DNA of 49,890 nucleotides. Source: a virus. Below, piece by piece: positions 17,550 to 24,750 of the stretch (its first letter is position 1; each line of letters opens with the position of its first letter). The stretch covers positions 1-49,890 of the IMG/VR virus record IMGVR_UViG_3300035670_000315. One strand, written 5' to 3'. The translations under genes and the position numbers were made by a program. The notes under the pieces are model-generated. The model had not been told where the DNA came from. It made no database searches and saw nothing but the letters and a program-made list of their open reading frames with translations.

Positions 17550-17807
17550 TCACAAAAAGAAAACTTTGATAAAGATAACTATAATACAAGCTGCCATCAA
17601 TAGATTTGCTTCTACTAAACGATGTTTAAACGTATTAACACATTTCTTAAACTCAATAAAATCTCTTTGTACTTTATACAGATCTTGAGAAGTTATTTTA
17701 ATGCTCGCATAGAGTTTTCTTTCCAAGTCGTTTACTTGTTGCTTTGCAAAATTTGTGCAGAGTTCAAGAGTCTCGATTTCTTCTTTTGATAATTCTTTGT
17801 TGTTCAT
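17550..17807 (-). CDS. Tail-anchored membrane protein with coiled coil, 85 aa
   Basis: A charged helical region (SKEEIETLELCTNFAKQQVN, then KLYASIKITSQDLYKVQRDF) precedes one C-terminal hydrophobic helix, LLMAACIIVIFIKVFFL. This predicts a cytoplasmic coiled coil anchored in the inner membrane. It lies 2 nt from another small membrane protein gene, so the two may act together. Confidence 0.66.
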   Translation of the reverse strand: MNNKELSKEEIETLELCTNFAKQQVNDLERKLYASIKITSQDLYKVQRDFIEFKKCVNTFKHRLVEANLLMAACIIVIFIKVFFL

Positions 17808-17808
17808 T

Positions 17809-17994
17809 TTAAAATTTTTCTATAACACTTTTAACTTGTTCTGGAGTCCAACCTTTTTGAATAGCTTCTTTAATAATTTCTGCTTTCTTTTCTTGGTCTT
17901 GTCTTTCTGAGGTAAAAAGGACCGCTAACATGACAATCGAAAAAGTAATTAAAAAAGAACACAACACAACAAATGGATCAATTTTAGAATTCAT
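17809..17994 (-). CDS. Small membrane protein, 61 aa
   Basis: The ATG at 17994 (preceded by AATAAT, no Shine-Dalgarno) is preferred over a TTG at 18030. Residues 6-25 (PFVVLCSFLITFSIVMLAVL) form one membrane helix. The soluble tail SERQDQEKKAEIIKEAIQKG ends with GWTPEQVKSVIEKF. Function unknown; it neighbours another membrane protein. Confidence 0.66.
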   Translation of the reverse strand: MNSKIDPFVVLCSFLITFSIVMLAVLFTSERQDQEKKAEIIKEAIQKGWTPEQVKSVIEKF

Positions 17995-18026
17995 ATTATT
18001 GATAATAGATGTTATTATTGGAACTG

Positions 18027-18365
18027 TCAATCTTTATTTTTGAAATTTTTTAATAATTGAATACCATTATATTCAATTTTCCAATCATCTTCACTAAAGT
18101 CCGTTTTTAAAATAACTTTACAATCTGTTGTTACAAACCATAAGTTTTCTAATTGATTGTCTTCATTATATTTAAAATATGGAAGTGTTTCCAAATAACA
18201 CTTCATTTTAACACCAACGTTTACAGTCAACGTTTTTTGTTTTTCTATTTCTGATAATTCCAATAGTAAGTTTTTGATTTTATTACCATCATATTTTTTT
18301 GTAAACCAAGTTTCGTTTGGTTTACAAAAATCTTTCCAATCAATTGCAATTTGTTCTATTTTCAT
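18027..18365 (-). CDS. Unknown protein, 112 aa, related to part of 21057-21728
   Basis: It contains IAIDWKDFCKP, LSEIEKQKTLTVNVGVKM and WKIEYNGIQLL. These align in order with IPWNKFYCL, LHIEKKEVIRVKCGIGMM and HDLVYNGIVLI of the 223-aa product of 21057-21728, so the two appear to share a beta-rich domain. Function unknown. Confidence 0.66.
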   Translation of the reverse strand: MKIEQIAIDWKDFCKPNETWFTKKYDGNKIKNLLLELSEIEKQKTLTVNVGVKMKCYLETLPYFKYNEDNQLENLWFVTTDCKVILKTDFSEDDWKIEYNGIQLLKNFKNKD

Positions 18366-18368
18366 ATA

Positions 18369-18458
18369 TTATTTTTGAAACATTCTAAAAAGAAAACCAA
18401 AAATGAACCCCAAACAATAACAAAAAACTTCTACAAAACTCCAATCAAAAAGGTTCAT
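18369..18458 (-). CDS. Micro-membrane protein, 29 aa
   Basis: A short frame fills the gap between two genes. It begins MNLFDWSFVEVFCYCLGFIF and continues with a hydrophobic stretch, then ends FRMFQK, giving one predicted membrane helix. The ATG is preceded by AATAAT, like neighbouring starts. Short but consistent with gapless packing. Confidence 0.45.
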   Translation of the reverse strand: MNLFDWSFVEVFCYCLGFIFGFLFRMFQK

Positions 18459-18459
18459 A

Positions 18460-18909
18460 TTATTTTTTATTAAAAGGACAATCGCTTAACCAAGCATCAC
18501 AAACCAAACATTCTCCGTTATGATCTGGATTGCAAGGTAGTTCAAAAATATTTCCAATTACTTCAAAAAGATGCATATATTCCATTAAATCTTCAAATGT
18601 TTCAAAAGCATTTCCAGTTTTAACTCCAAAAGATGCTCTGTCATCAAGCCATATAACTTCACCAAAGAAGTCTACATTTCCAGTATAGCCAAATCTTACT
18701 CTGTCTCCCTCATAAATTGGTTTTTTATTCTTATCGTAGAGTTCGGTGAATTGTTGAAAGACTATCTCATCAAATTTAGCAATATCATAATAGTTTGCTT
18801 CTCTATAAGCATCGTAACCGATATTTTCTTTTTCAAAGTCTATAGTTCGCAAATCCACAAAGCGTTTTTCAATTTTGTGCCAGACCCTATAATTTAGAAT
18901 TCTATTCAT
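18460..18909 (-). CDS. YopX family protein
   Basis: 149 aa. It begins MNRILNYRVWHKIEKRFVDL (the usual I-K-F-R-V-W-D start of YopX). It has FTELYDKNKKPIYEGDRVRF and ends with FEVIGNIFELPCNPDHNGEC plus an extra Cys-rich tail (CLVCDAWLSDC) that could bind zinc. It overlaps the next YopX gene by 4 nt (ATGA). Function of the family is unknown. Confidence 0.82.
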   Translation of the reverse strand: MNRILNYRVWHKIEKRFVDLRTIDFEKENIGYDAYREANYYDIAKFDEIVFQQFTELYDKNKKPIYEGDRVRFGYTGNVDFFGEVIWLDDRASFGVKTGNAFETFEDLMEYMHLFEVIGNIFELPCNPDHNGECLVCDAWLSDCPFNKK

Positions 18910-19310
18910 TTGTTTAAAAGTTCACTATTTTCAAAAATATTTCCAATTACTTCTGGATAATCTCCTGTTCCAATATCATCTCCGAACATCTCATATAAAG
19001 AAAAAACTCTAGCTCCTCGAAGATTTGCTTGCCATTGTCCGTCTTTAAATTCTACAAAATCCCAATTTTTATCGCCATCGTTTTTAAAAACATCTCCTTC
19101 GTAGATATCTTTTCCATTTTTATCATAATATCCAGTAAATTGCTGAACAACACATTCATCACCACCAGAACCATTCTGGAGATTATGAAATTTTCCATCA
19201 AGACTCAGAACATAATGTCCTTGATATCCTTTGTCTGGATAGATGAATCTTTTTTCTAGTTTATCCCAAACTCTGAATTTAAGTTGTCTTTGCATATTTC
19301 TTTCTTTCAA
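18906..19310 (-). CDS. YopX family protein
   Basis: 134 aa; the likely start is the second ATG (MQRQLKFRVWDKLEKRFIYP, at 19295). The core signature VQQFTGYYDKNGKDIYEGDV and the closing PEVIGNIFEN are typical of YopX. It is the third member in the window and forms a tandem pair with the previous one. Function unknown. Confidence 0.83.
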   Translation of the reverse strand: MKERNMQRQLKFRVWDKLEKRFIYPDKGYQGHYVLSLDGKFHNLQNGSGGDECVVQQFTGYYDKNGKDIYEGDVFKNDGDKNWDFVEFKDGQWQANLRGARVFSLYEMFGDDIGTGDYPEVIGNIFENSELLNK

Positions 19311-19416
19311 GTCTAACTTCTTTTCTCTTCAAGTCAAGTTTTTTGATTTGTTCTTGAAGTTTCTTGTTTCTCTGTTTTCCGAAATCAAAATTAAAGGCTC
19401 CAAAAGGAGACATCAT
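19279..19416 (-). CDS. Small basic coiled-coil protein (start uncertain)
   Basis: The open frame extends upstream through the tRNA-like element at 19467-19541, which cannot be both. I therefore place the start at the internal ATG at 19416 (MSPFGAFNFDFGK). The remainder is a strongly basic helix (KKLQEQIKKLDLKRKEVRLE). It overlaps the downstream YopX gene. Existence as a gene is moderately supported; no family recognised. Confidence 0.4.
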   Translation of the reverse strand: MMSPFGAFNFDFGKQRNKKLQEQIKKLDLKRKEVRLERKKYAKTT

Positions 19417-19466
19417 ATGTTTAAGATGCGAAATCTGTCTATCCAGCTTTTGTAATTTTTTAAAAA

Positions 19467-19541
19467 TGGTCGAAGAAGCACGACTCGAACGTGCGCCACT
19501 CATGCGTCCATGGTTGTTCTTTCCGCCTAAACTATTCTTCG
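19467..19541 (-). tRNA. tRNA-like gene with abnormal anticodon arm, CCA encoded
   Basis: Minus strand, 75 nt. Acceptor CGAAGAA pairs perfectly with TTCTTCG, followed by A and an encoded CCA. The D arm is GTTT-loop-GAAC with the GG of the loop. The T arm is GCACG-TTCGAGT-CGTGC with perfect pairing and a canonical loop. Only 21 nt remain between D and T stems (normally about 23), and no 5-bp stem with a 7-nt loop can be drawn; the best is CCAT/GTGG around a 10-nt loop. No anticodon can be assigned. It is a decayed tRNA, a tRNA mimic, or a tRNA needing unusual processing. Confidence 0.6.
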
Positions 19542-19568
19542 AAATTTTCACTTTTCTAAATACTATTA

Positions 19569-19640
19569 TTATTCGTAGGACAAGTCAAGCCAATTTGTAT
19601 CTTGTGGCATGATTTATACTTTAACTTCGTGTTCTTTTAT
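19569..19640 (-). pseudogene. Remnant of the 3' end of gene 19964-20293
   Basis: The minus strand reads EVKV-stop-I-MPQDTNWLDLSYE-stop. It is almost identical to the C-terminus of the intact gene 350 nt away (EVKVEVMPQDTNWLALS), but with an in-frame TAA replacing a Glu codon. Only the last 20-25 codons are duplicated. It lies between the tRNA-like element and an intact leader gene, so this was probably an insertion or recombination junction. Confidence 0.65.
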
Positions 19641-19664
19641 TTTAATTGGTAAAATATTTTTCAA

Positions 19665-19934
19665 CTAGTCTCTTGCGCTAAGATAGTTCTCAAGTTCTTG
19701 GTTAGAAATAAGATTTCTATAATGAAGTGACTTAGCTAAAGTACCAAAGACAGCCCCAGCATCCTTCTCAAGTTCTCCAAGCACCTCAATAATGTCTTCG
19801 TTGTTCTTCTCTCTAACTTTCCTAAGACGTTCTTTTGCATACTCTCTTAAATTGCTATGCATAGGATGATGAACATCAGCCTTGCTGATTTGTTCGTAAA
19901 CTTGTTCTAAAAGTTGTTGGTCTTTAGTTTTCAT
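19665..19934 (-). CDS. Leader-family protein (MKTKDQQLLE), 89 aa
   Basis: The N-terminal MKTKDQQLLEQVYEQI is the shared leader described for 16 other genes in the window; it ends in LLE, matching the (L/I)xE site of T4-type prohead proteases. The rest is helical and charged (SNLREYAKERLRKVREKNNE). It is the only leader gene inside the small-gene train and has its own GATAAATA box 6 nt before the ATG, unlike its neighbours. Probably a capsid internal protein; its activity is unknown. Confidence 0.72.
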   Translation of the reverse strand: MKTKDQQLLEQVYEQISKADVHHPMHSNLREYAKERLRKVREKNNEDIIEVLGELEKDAGAVFGTLAKSLHYRNLISNQELENYLSARD

Positions 19935-19940
19935 ATTTAC

Positions 19941-19948
19941 TATTTATC
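19941..19948 (-). promoter_or_regulatory. GATAAATA late-promoter-like box
   Basis: GATAAATA on the minus strand lies 6 nt before the ATG of the leader gene at 19934, with no Shine-Dalgarno between. It isolates this gene from the early-type train around it. Confidence 0.55.
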
Positions 19949-19963
19949 CAAAAAACATCATTT

Positions 19964-20293
19964 TTAGGACAAGGCAAGCCAATTCGTATCTTGTGGCATA
20001 ACTTCTACTTTAACTTCTACTTCTTCGGATTTGTTGATAATGTCATTTAGAATACCATTACCATACATATGCATACCGTAATTCTGTTTGTAGCATTTAT
20101 ATACTGAACCAGAAAATCCTTCAAACAACCAAGAATTTTTAGCATCTGTTACTGCTTTAATTCCGCTATTAAGTTTCCAAGAATTAGAACCCAAATATCC
20201 ACCAAACCAGCAACCAAATACTTTGTAGGTTAAAGGAACATTCTTTCCTTCAATCTTTACAACTACCCATTTGTCTGGACAATATTCACTCAT
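19964..20293 (-). CDS. Unknown protein, 109 aa
   Basis: It begins MSEYCPDKWVVVKIEGKNVP and contains KVFGCWFGGYLGSNSWKLNS and GFSGSVYKCYKQNYGMHMYG. Gly/Tyr/Trp-rich, beta-type. The end MPQDTNWLALS is duplicated in the remnant at 19569-19640. The first ATG overlaps the upstream stop by 8 nt. No named domain; similar small proteins are frequent in phages. Confidence 0.68.
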   Translation of the reverse strand: MSEYCPDKWVVVKIEGKNVPLTYKVFGCWFGGYLGSNSWKLNSGIKAVTDAKNSWLFEGFSGSVYKCYKQNYGMHMYGNGILNDIINKSEEVEVKVEVMPQDTNWLALS

Positions 20294-20615
20294 TATTCAT
20301 TATAATACATTCATCTTCATCACATTTATCTGGAGAAAAATATAAAGAGATTGTTTGTTCTCCGTTAACCCATGTTCCAAAAAATACTGGAAATTCTAAA
20401 GTATCTCCTTCGTTCTTTTCAAATTTATATTTTGAAGACATTTGAAGATATGTGTAAATTTTTTGACCACAATACATAGTATTGAAGTTTCCACCATACT
20501 TTTCGTCAAAACTTTGCGTGACACACAAAAAATCATCAATTTTCTTAATAATTTCGCTAGGTGTTGTTACTGATTTAGCGTCTATTATATTTTCTAATTT
20601 GTATTTTATTTTCAT
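20286..20615 (-). CDS. Unknown protein, 109 aa
   Basis: It begins MKIKYKLENIIDAKSVTTPS and contains KYGGNFNTMYCGQKIYTYLQ, LEFPVFFGTWVNGEQTISLY and CDEDECIIMNNE. Beta-rich. The start overlaps the upstream stop as ATGA. No family recognised. Confidence 0.66.
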   Translation of the reverse strand: MKIKYKLENIIDAKSVTTPSEIIKKIDDFLCVTQSFDEKYGGNFNTMYCGQKIYTYLQMSSKYKFEKNEGDTLEFPVFFGTWVNGEQTISLYFSPDKCDEDECIIMNNE

Positions 20616-21055
20616 GGATTTAAAATGTGTCCTCTAAAAACGTATCTCATTTCTGGTTCATCAAGAGTATATTGTTCAAAAGAATTGTCCCCAACTACTC
20701 CTCTAGTTTGAATGAACGATACAATCATATATAAAAGATACTTTTTACCTTTAAGATAATCTTTAATGTCTTGCAAGGTTTTACTGCTTTTAAAAGAAGC
20801 TGTATTCAAAATTCCATTATGTTTGAATACCGGAGTGGTAATATAACCAGAGGCTTGCTTAATAATTTCATAATCAAAATTAAATGTACAACCTTCTCCA
20901 TAAAAGGTTTCATCTCCAATATTAATAGATTTAATTTTCTCAATCCATTCGTCAACTGATTCTGTATAACTAATATCTTTTTCTTCGCTAGGAAGAAAAC
21001 ATTTTTCTATACTTTGCATTTCATATGCAACTACTTCTTCTAATGTATCGTTCAT
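20612..21055 (-). CDS. Unknown protein, 147 aa
   Basis: The N-terminal half is acidic (LEEVVAYEMQSIEKCFLPSE). The C-terminal half, with LKGKKYLLYMIVSFIQTRGV and EPEMRYVFRGHILNP, resembles a strand-rich domain common in small phage proteins. No family recognised. Confidence 0.66.
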   Translation of the reverse strand: MNDTLEEVVAYEMQSIEKCFLPSEEKDISYTESVDEWIEKIKSINIGDETFYGEGCTFNFDYEIIKQASGYITTPVFKHNGILNTASFKSSKTLQDIKDYLKGKKYLLYMIVSFIQTRGVVGDNSFEQYTLDEPEMRYVFRGHILNP

Positions 21056-21056
21056 A

Positions 21057-21728
21057 TTAAAACAATCCTAGAAATTTCTTTTTAGGTTTTGGTTCTTCTT
21101 TTTTAATCTCTTTAATTTCTTTCTTAATTTCTTCTTTCTCTACAATGTCTTCTCCAATCAAAACAATTCCATTATAGACTAAATCATGCTTTCCTACATT
21201 AAAATCTAGTTCTGTAATAATAGTGCAATTTGATATCTGTATCTTATTCCTAAATGAATCAAAACCACTAAGACCTTCAAGACCCTGCATCATACCGATA
21301 CCACACTTAACTCTAATTACTTCCTTTTTTTCAATATGAAGAAGATCAACAAAAAGTCTATTTAGCATTGATAGACAATACCCATTACTAAATCTAAAAT
21401 CCTTTAGACAATAAAACTTATTCCAAGGAATAGCAAGTTTTTGAATTTCTATTTCTTTTAGTGTATCAGTTTTCTTTTTATCATCGATAGGTTCAAATTT
21501 AAGTTTAAATAGTTGTCTATCAGAATTTAGAAAATATGCTTCTTTTTCTTCTGTATTGTATAGAAGTTGATTTGGTAATTGTCCATCAAGTAATTCAAAA
21601 AACTTTTTAGAAGTACTACATCTTCTTAAAGTGTATTCAAATGTATTATTGAGACAATCAGGATTGTATATAGAAAGTTCTTTGGTAAACTTTACGTCTT
21701 TGCAATTAAGTGTCTTTTTATTTTTCAT
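21057..21728 (-). CDS. Unknown two-part protein, 223 aa, basic tail
   Basis: The middle and C-terminal half (residues about 95-195) aligns with the 112-aa product of 18027-18365 (WNKFYCL; IEKKEVIRVKCGIGMM; VYNGIVLIG). The last 30 residues are a Lys/Glu-rich low-complexity tail (KEEIKKEIKEIKKEEPKPKK) ending in FLGLF. Function unknown. Confidence 0.66.
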   Translation of the reverse strand: MKNKKTLNCKDVKFTKELSIYNPDCLNNTFEYTLRRCSTSKKFFELLDGQLPNQLLYNTEEKEAYFLNSDRQLFKLKFEPIDDKKKTDTLKEIEIQKLAIPWNKFYCLKDFRFSNGYCLSMLNRLFVDLLHIEKKEVIRVKCGIGMMQGLEGLSGFDSFRNKIQISNCTIITELDFNVGKHDLVYNGIVLIGEDIVEKEEIKKEIKEIKKEEPKPKKKFLGLF

Positions 21729-21951
21729 TTTCTTTCACATCAAACCAACAGAGTTCATATACCAAATCTCCAGTTTCTTTTAGTGTAACACCAGTTGAGG
21801 AAGATGCAACAGAAATATTTGTTACTGTGTATTCTTTTCCTTCTTCTAGTTTCTTGGCATTCTCAACTCTATCTATAAAGTAATGCCATTTTCCAGCTTT
21901 TTTGAAGATTATTTTATCTCCTCTTTTTGTATTTTGAAAATTAGCTCTCAT
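21718..21951 (-). CDS. Small beta-barrel-like protein, 77 aa
   Basis: It contains GDKIIFKKAGKWHYFIDRVE and EEGKEYTVTNISVASSSTGV, then LVYELCWFDVKE. The strand spacing resembles an SH3-like barrel found in many small phage proteins. It overlaps the next gene by 11 nt. Function unknown. Confidence 0.66.
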   Translation of the reverse strand: MRANFQNTKRGDKIIFKKAGKWHYFIDRVENAKKLEEGKEYTVTNISVASSSTGVTLKETGDLVYELCWFDVKENEK

Positions 21952-21952
21952 A

Positions 21953-22144
21953 TTATGAAAAGGTTAAATTATATCTAAATCTTTCTCCACTAGAATCTTC
22001 CAATACCAAAATCCATTGTCTAACTTCTGGATTTGGCATTTCCACATAAACATTAACAATATCAAATGTTGGTCTTTGTGGTTCATCCAATATTGGTGTT
22101 ACAATAGGATTTGTTGCTTTTACTTTAATTGGATTATTGTACAT
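21953..22144 (-). CDS. Small unknown protein, 63 aa
   Basis: Pro-rich and beta-like: MYNNPIKVKATNPIVTPILD and VYVEMPNPEVRQWILVLEDS. It sits 1-2 nt from both neighbours. No family recognised. Confidence 0.62.
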   Translation of the reverse strand: MYNNPIKVKATNPIVTPILDEPQRPTFDIVNVYVEMPNPEVRQWILVLEDSSGERFRYNLTFS

Positions 22145-22146
22145 AA

Positions 22147-22281
22147 TTATTCAAAAGGATTTTCGTAACCGTCTTTGTGTGCATCTTCCATAGCTTTAGC
22201 AACACCGCTAATTACTACAAAAAGAAAAGTTATTCCTAATAAAACAACACTTAATACAGTTCCTAAAATATAATAAAACAT
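22147..22281 (-). CDS. Single-pass membrane protein, 44 aa
   Basis: The start is placed at ATG 22281, just after the phosphatase stop; a longer frame would read through that gene. MFYYILGTVLSVVLLGITFL and the following residues form one membrane helix, and KAMEDAHKDGYENPFE forms a short acidic tail. Function unknown. Confidence 0.58.
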   Translation of the reverse strand: MFYYILGTVLSVVLLGITFLFVVISGVAKAMEDAHKDGYENPFE

Positions 22282-22285
22282 AAAA

Positions 22286-22849
22286 TTAAATTGATTCTGG
22301 TTGCATTCTATCTGGAATCCACAACCCATCTTCAAGGGAACCCTTTTTCCAATTGATAACATGTGTCTTAATGTCTTTTCCTAGAATTTCGGAAGCAAAT
22401 CCGAGAATACGAATGTTTGGCCATGCTATATTTCTAACTTTTAAAATTTCTCCTAAAGCTTGCTCTACTGTTCTTCCAGACATTACTAATGCAGTAATAC
22501 CAACAGCAGTAGATCTAGAAATTCCCGCAAAACAATTAACACCTAGATTGTGTGGTTTATCGTCTTCTGTAAATGGTTTTAAAAATGTAATTATATTCTG
22601 TATGTGTCTCAATTGTGGTGCTTGGTCTTTTAAATGCACCCAATCAATACCATCTTCATCTGACCAATCTGCAAAAAATTGATTAAAATACTTTACGTTT
22701 TTTTCTGAAAAGTTTTTACGCATTCTATTTATTTGTTTTCTGTCCTCATCTCCAACAACAGAAATCCAAATGTCATATTCTATATTATTTTTATTGTAGC
22801 TATAACTTTCCGCTTCTGAAAGATTTGTTATTTTAATTTTATTAATCAT
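22286..22849 (-). CDS. Dual-specificity/tyrosine-phosphatase-like protein
   Basis: About 187 aa from ATG 22849, which overlaps the upstream TGA (ATGA). The cysteine phosphatase P-loop C-x5-R is present as CFAGISRST at residues 106-114, with Cys106 as nucleophile and Arg112. The usual His before the Cys is Asn (GVNCFAG). An Asp-rich FFADWSDEDGIDW at about 58-70 could hold the general acid. Preceding helices and IQNIITFLKPF fit the fold. It may dephosphorylate host proteins or nucleotides. A truncated copy of its C-terminus lies at 8760-8857. Confidence 0.75.
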   Translation of the reverse strand: MINKIKITNLSEAESYSYNKNNIEYDIWISVVGDEDRKQINRMRKNFSEKNVKYFNQFFADWSDEDGIDWVHLKDQAPQLRHIQNIITFLKPFTEDDKPHNLGVNCFAGISRSTAVGITALVMSGRTVEQALGEILKVRNIAWPNIRILGFASEILGKDIKTHVINWKKGSLEDGLWIPDRMQPESI

Positions 22850-23115
22850 ATATTCCAAGTAGTCGAACTACGATAATCTCCACATTGTTCACATTGGTTC
22901 GGATCATGCTCATAATCATCATATTGAAAAAGATGAATAATATTTTCTAAAAGAATAGTTTGTTCTGAAATTCCTTCTTTAATTTTTTCAAATAGATAAT
23001 TTAACATTTCATCATATTCTTGCTTTGATAAATCAGAAAATGATTTACCATTTACAGTAAAATCAAACGCAGTACAACCGGTTGTTTCAACAAATTTATA
23101 TTTAGTTTTTTCCAT
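22846..23115 (-). CDS. Unknown small protein, about 89 aa
   Basis: The start is the ATG at 23115 (MEKTKYKFVETTGCTAFDFT), which overlaps the end of the small membrane gene by 14 nt. The C-terminal EHDPNQCEQCGDYRSST has a C-x2-C pair that could bind metal with the earlier Cys. No family recognised. Confidence 0.63.
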   Translation of the reverse strand: MEKTKYKFVETTGCTAFDFTVNGKSFSDLSKQEYDEMLNYLFEKIKEGISEQTILLENIIHLFQYDDYEHDPNQCEQCGDYRSSTTWNI

Positions 23116-23266
23116 ATATTTCGATAATTTCTTTCTCAACCATTTCATTTAGTTCTTCAATTTTAAGATTATTTTTTTTCTGAAAATAATTTTTAAATGA
23201 GGTTATAATAATCATTATTATAATAATTGATAATAATACTAAAATTCTTTTTTTTAATTCCTGCAT
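23102..23266 (-). CDS. Single-pass membrane protein, 54 aa
   Basis: An ATG at 23266 overlaps the end of the upstream gene and a TAA closes the frame at 23102. The product begins MQELKKRILVLLSIIIIMII, an N-terminal membrane helix, followed by a charged tail (KNYFQKKNNLKIEELNEM). It fills a gap that would otherwise be unexplained. Confidence 0.6.
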   Translation of the reverse strand: MQELKKRILVLLSIIIIMIIITSFKNYFQKKNNLKIEELNEMVEKEIIEIYGKN

Positions 23267-23643
23267 TCTAATTCTTCGTATTGTTTAATATTATTTGCTG
23301 CTTCTTTATAAAGTTCCGGTCCTATTAAAACAATAGGATCTTCTTTGGCTAATGCATGAACATGAAGAACTGTTCCATAAAGTTTACGACAAAGTTTTTT
23401 TAGTTGGTCATTTTCTACTAATGATTGTGCAATTTTTTGTCGAAGATCAACAGCAGCATTGATTTCCTCTGTTCCATATTCTTGGATATCTTGAAGCTGT
23501 TGTTGTAATTCTTTTACAAGATACTTTCCATATTTTTTAATAGCTTCTCTAGTATAAGAATCTAATTTTTCTAAACAACCATCAGCAGAAAGACCGCTCT
23601 CATAAAACGCAAAATCTTCTAGTTCTTCAAATTTTTTATTCAT
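23254..23643 (-). CDS. Helical unknown protein, about 129 aa
   Basis: Starts at the ATG at 23643 (MNKKFEELEDFAFYESGLSA); a second ATG lies 3 nt upstream and both overlap the stop of the preceding gene. The protein is almost all helix: LVKELQQQLQDIQEYGTEEI, VENDQLKKLCRKLYGTVLHV. Probably a coiled-coil oligomer; function unknown. Confidence 0.65.
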   Translation of the reverse strand: MNKKFEELEDFAFYESGLSADGCLEKLDSYTREAIKKYGKYLVKELQQQLQDIQEYGTEEINAAVDLRQKIAQSLVENDQLKKLCRKLYGTVLHVHALAKEDPIVLIGPELYKEAANNIKQYEELECRN

Positions 23644-24139
23644 CATCAACTTCTTCGTTGTTTTGTTTTTTGACATCTTTTGATACCCAATATTCTTCTG
23701 TTCCTTGGTCACATGCTTTATAGCCTAATTTTCTTGCTTCTTCATAGCAAAGAGTTTTATACCAACCGCCTTTCGAACAAATACATCCGTGCTCACCAGA
23801 TTCTTCACAAGTTTGTGCAGAACGTCTTTCTGCCTGAGATATAATATCGTCTATAATATCCCAATCAATTTTTGTTCCACCCTCTCCGCTATAGTAAAAA
23901 CTGAGCGTTGCGAATTTTGATTTTATTTGTGTAGCTACAACCTGAATTGGGCTACCATTCTTTGTACAAAGATCACAAAAATGCTGAAGTTTTTCCATGC
24001 ATTTATCGAGAAGATCATTCCAACCATCGCCATCCGTTTCAATTCCAAATGCCATGCATGTCTGCATTGGATCTCCTCTATAATCTCTTAGAATTTTTGG
24101 ATACTTTTTAACAAATTCAAGTTCTGTCTCGTATTTCAT
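23636..24139 (-). CDS. Conserved phage protein with Cys-rich C-terminal motif
   Basis: About 167 aa from ATG 24139. The central FATLSFYYSGEGG, followed by DIIDDIISQAERRSAQTCEE and GEHGCICSKGGWYKTLC, belongs to a widespread small phage protein type: S-G-E-G.., I...ERRS..TCE..G..G, GW..TLC. Its Cys residues could form a zinc site. The function of the type is unknown. Confidence 0.72.
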   Translation of the reverse strand: MKYETELEFVKKYPKILRDYRGDPMQTCMAFGIETDGDGWNDLLDKCMEKLQHFCDLCTKNGSPIQVVATQIKSKFATLSFYYSGEGGTKIDWDIIDDIISQAERRSAQTCEESGEHGCICSKGGWYKTLCYEEARKLGYKACDQGTEEYWVSKDVKKQNNEEVDDE

Positions 24140-24219
24140 ATAATCCAATATTAATATATTTTATGATAATGTCAACAAAAAAATCTCCACCTTGTTAAAA
24201 TAAAAGTTTTTAACTCTCA

Positions 24220-24495
24220 TTATTCTTCCCAACAATTATTTTTATAATCCCAGTGTCTGGAATCATATATTTTCAAATCCAAACTATACCCCAAAATATT
24301 TAATTCCAATCGTAATCCTCCATGATCTTTTTTGATAGGTTGAAATTCAAATTCAAATTTGAAAAAGTAATAATTGTAATAATCACATTCAAATTCTAAA
24401 TATTTTTTACTCCATAATGGTCTATGATAAAAAAAGAATTTATCAAATCTTTCCTTTTTAAGAAAGAAATTAAAAATTGAAAAATTAAAGTACAT
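24220..24495 (-). CDS. Unknown beta-rich protein, 91 aa
   Basis: Very rich in Phe and Tyr: MYFNFSIFNFFLKKERFDKF, and YLEFECDYYNYYFFKFEFEF. It ends YDSRHWDYKNNCW. Alternating hydrophobic residues suggest several beta strands. No family recognised. Confidence 0.62.
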   Translation of the reverse strand: MYFNFSIFNFFLKKERFDKFFFYHRPLWSKKYLEFECDYYNYYFFKFEFEFQPIKKDHGGLRLELNILGYSLDLKIYDSRHWDYKNNCWEE

Positions 24496-24519
24496 ATACT
24501 AAAAAAATATAAAATATTT

Positions 24520-24750
24520 TTAAGATTTTCTTGGTAAAAGAATTGCTATTTCTTCATCAGAATTTGGATCTTTTATACATTCTTCAAACTCACCCAACCA
24601 CCATTTATCATCGTTTTTGTCAGGATTTGGTGTTATACATTTATATCTAATTTCATCCAATTCATCAAAACCACCTTCATATCCATCTATAACTATTCGT
24701 TTTTCAGGATCTTGTTTAGACAAGATTTCTATTAGTTCTTTAACATTCAT
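24520..24750 (-). CDS. Small phage protein with MNVKELIEILSKQDPE motif, 76 aa
   Basis: The N-terminal MNVKELIEILSKQDPEKRIV (helix plus -V-DGYEGGF strand) is a common small phage protein type that often sits beside nucleotide or ligase genes. The start overlaps the ligase stop by 11 nt. Function unknown. Confidence 0.7.
   Translation of the reverse strand: MNVKELIEILSKQDPEKRIVIDGYEGGFDELDEIRYKCITPNPDKNDDKWWLGEFEECIKDPNSDEEIAILLPRKS

Noticed and set aside
19279-19551. 90-aa frame reading through the tRNA-like element
   Set aside because: The upstream half is the tRNA-like sequence, giving GARSSRASS, a typical product of translating a tRNA; only the internal part after 19416 is kept.
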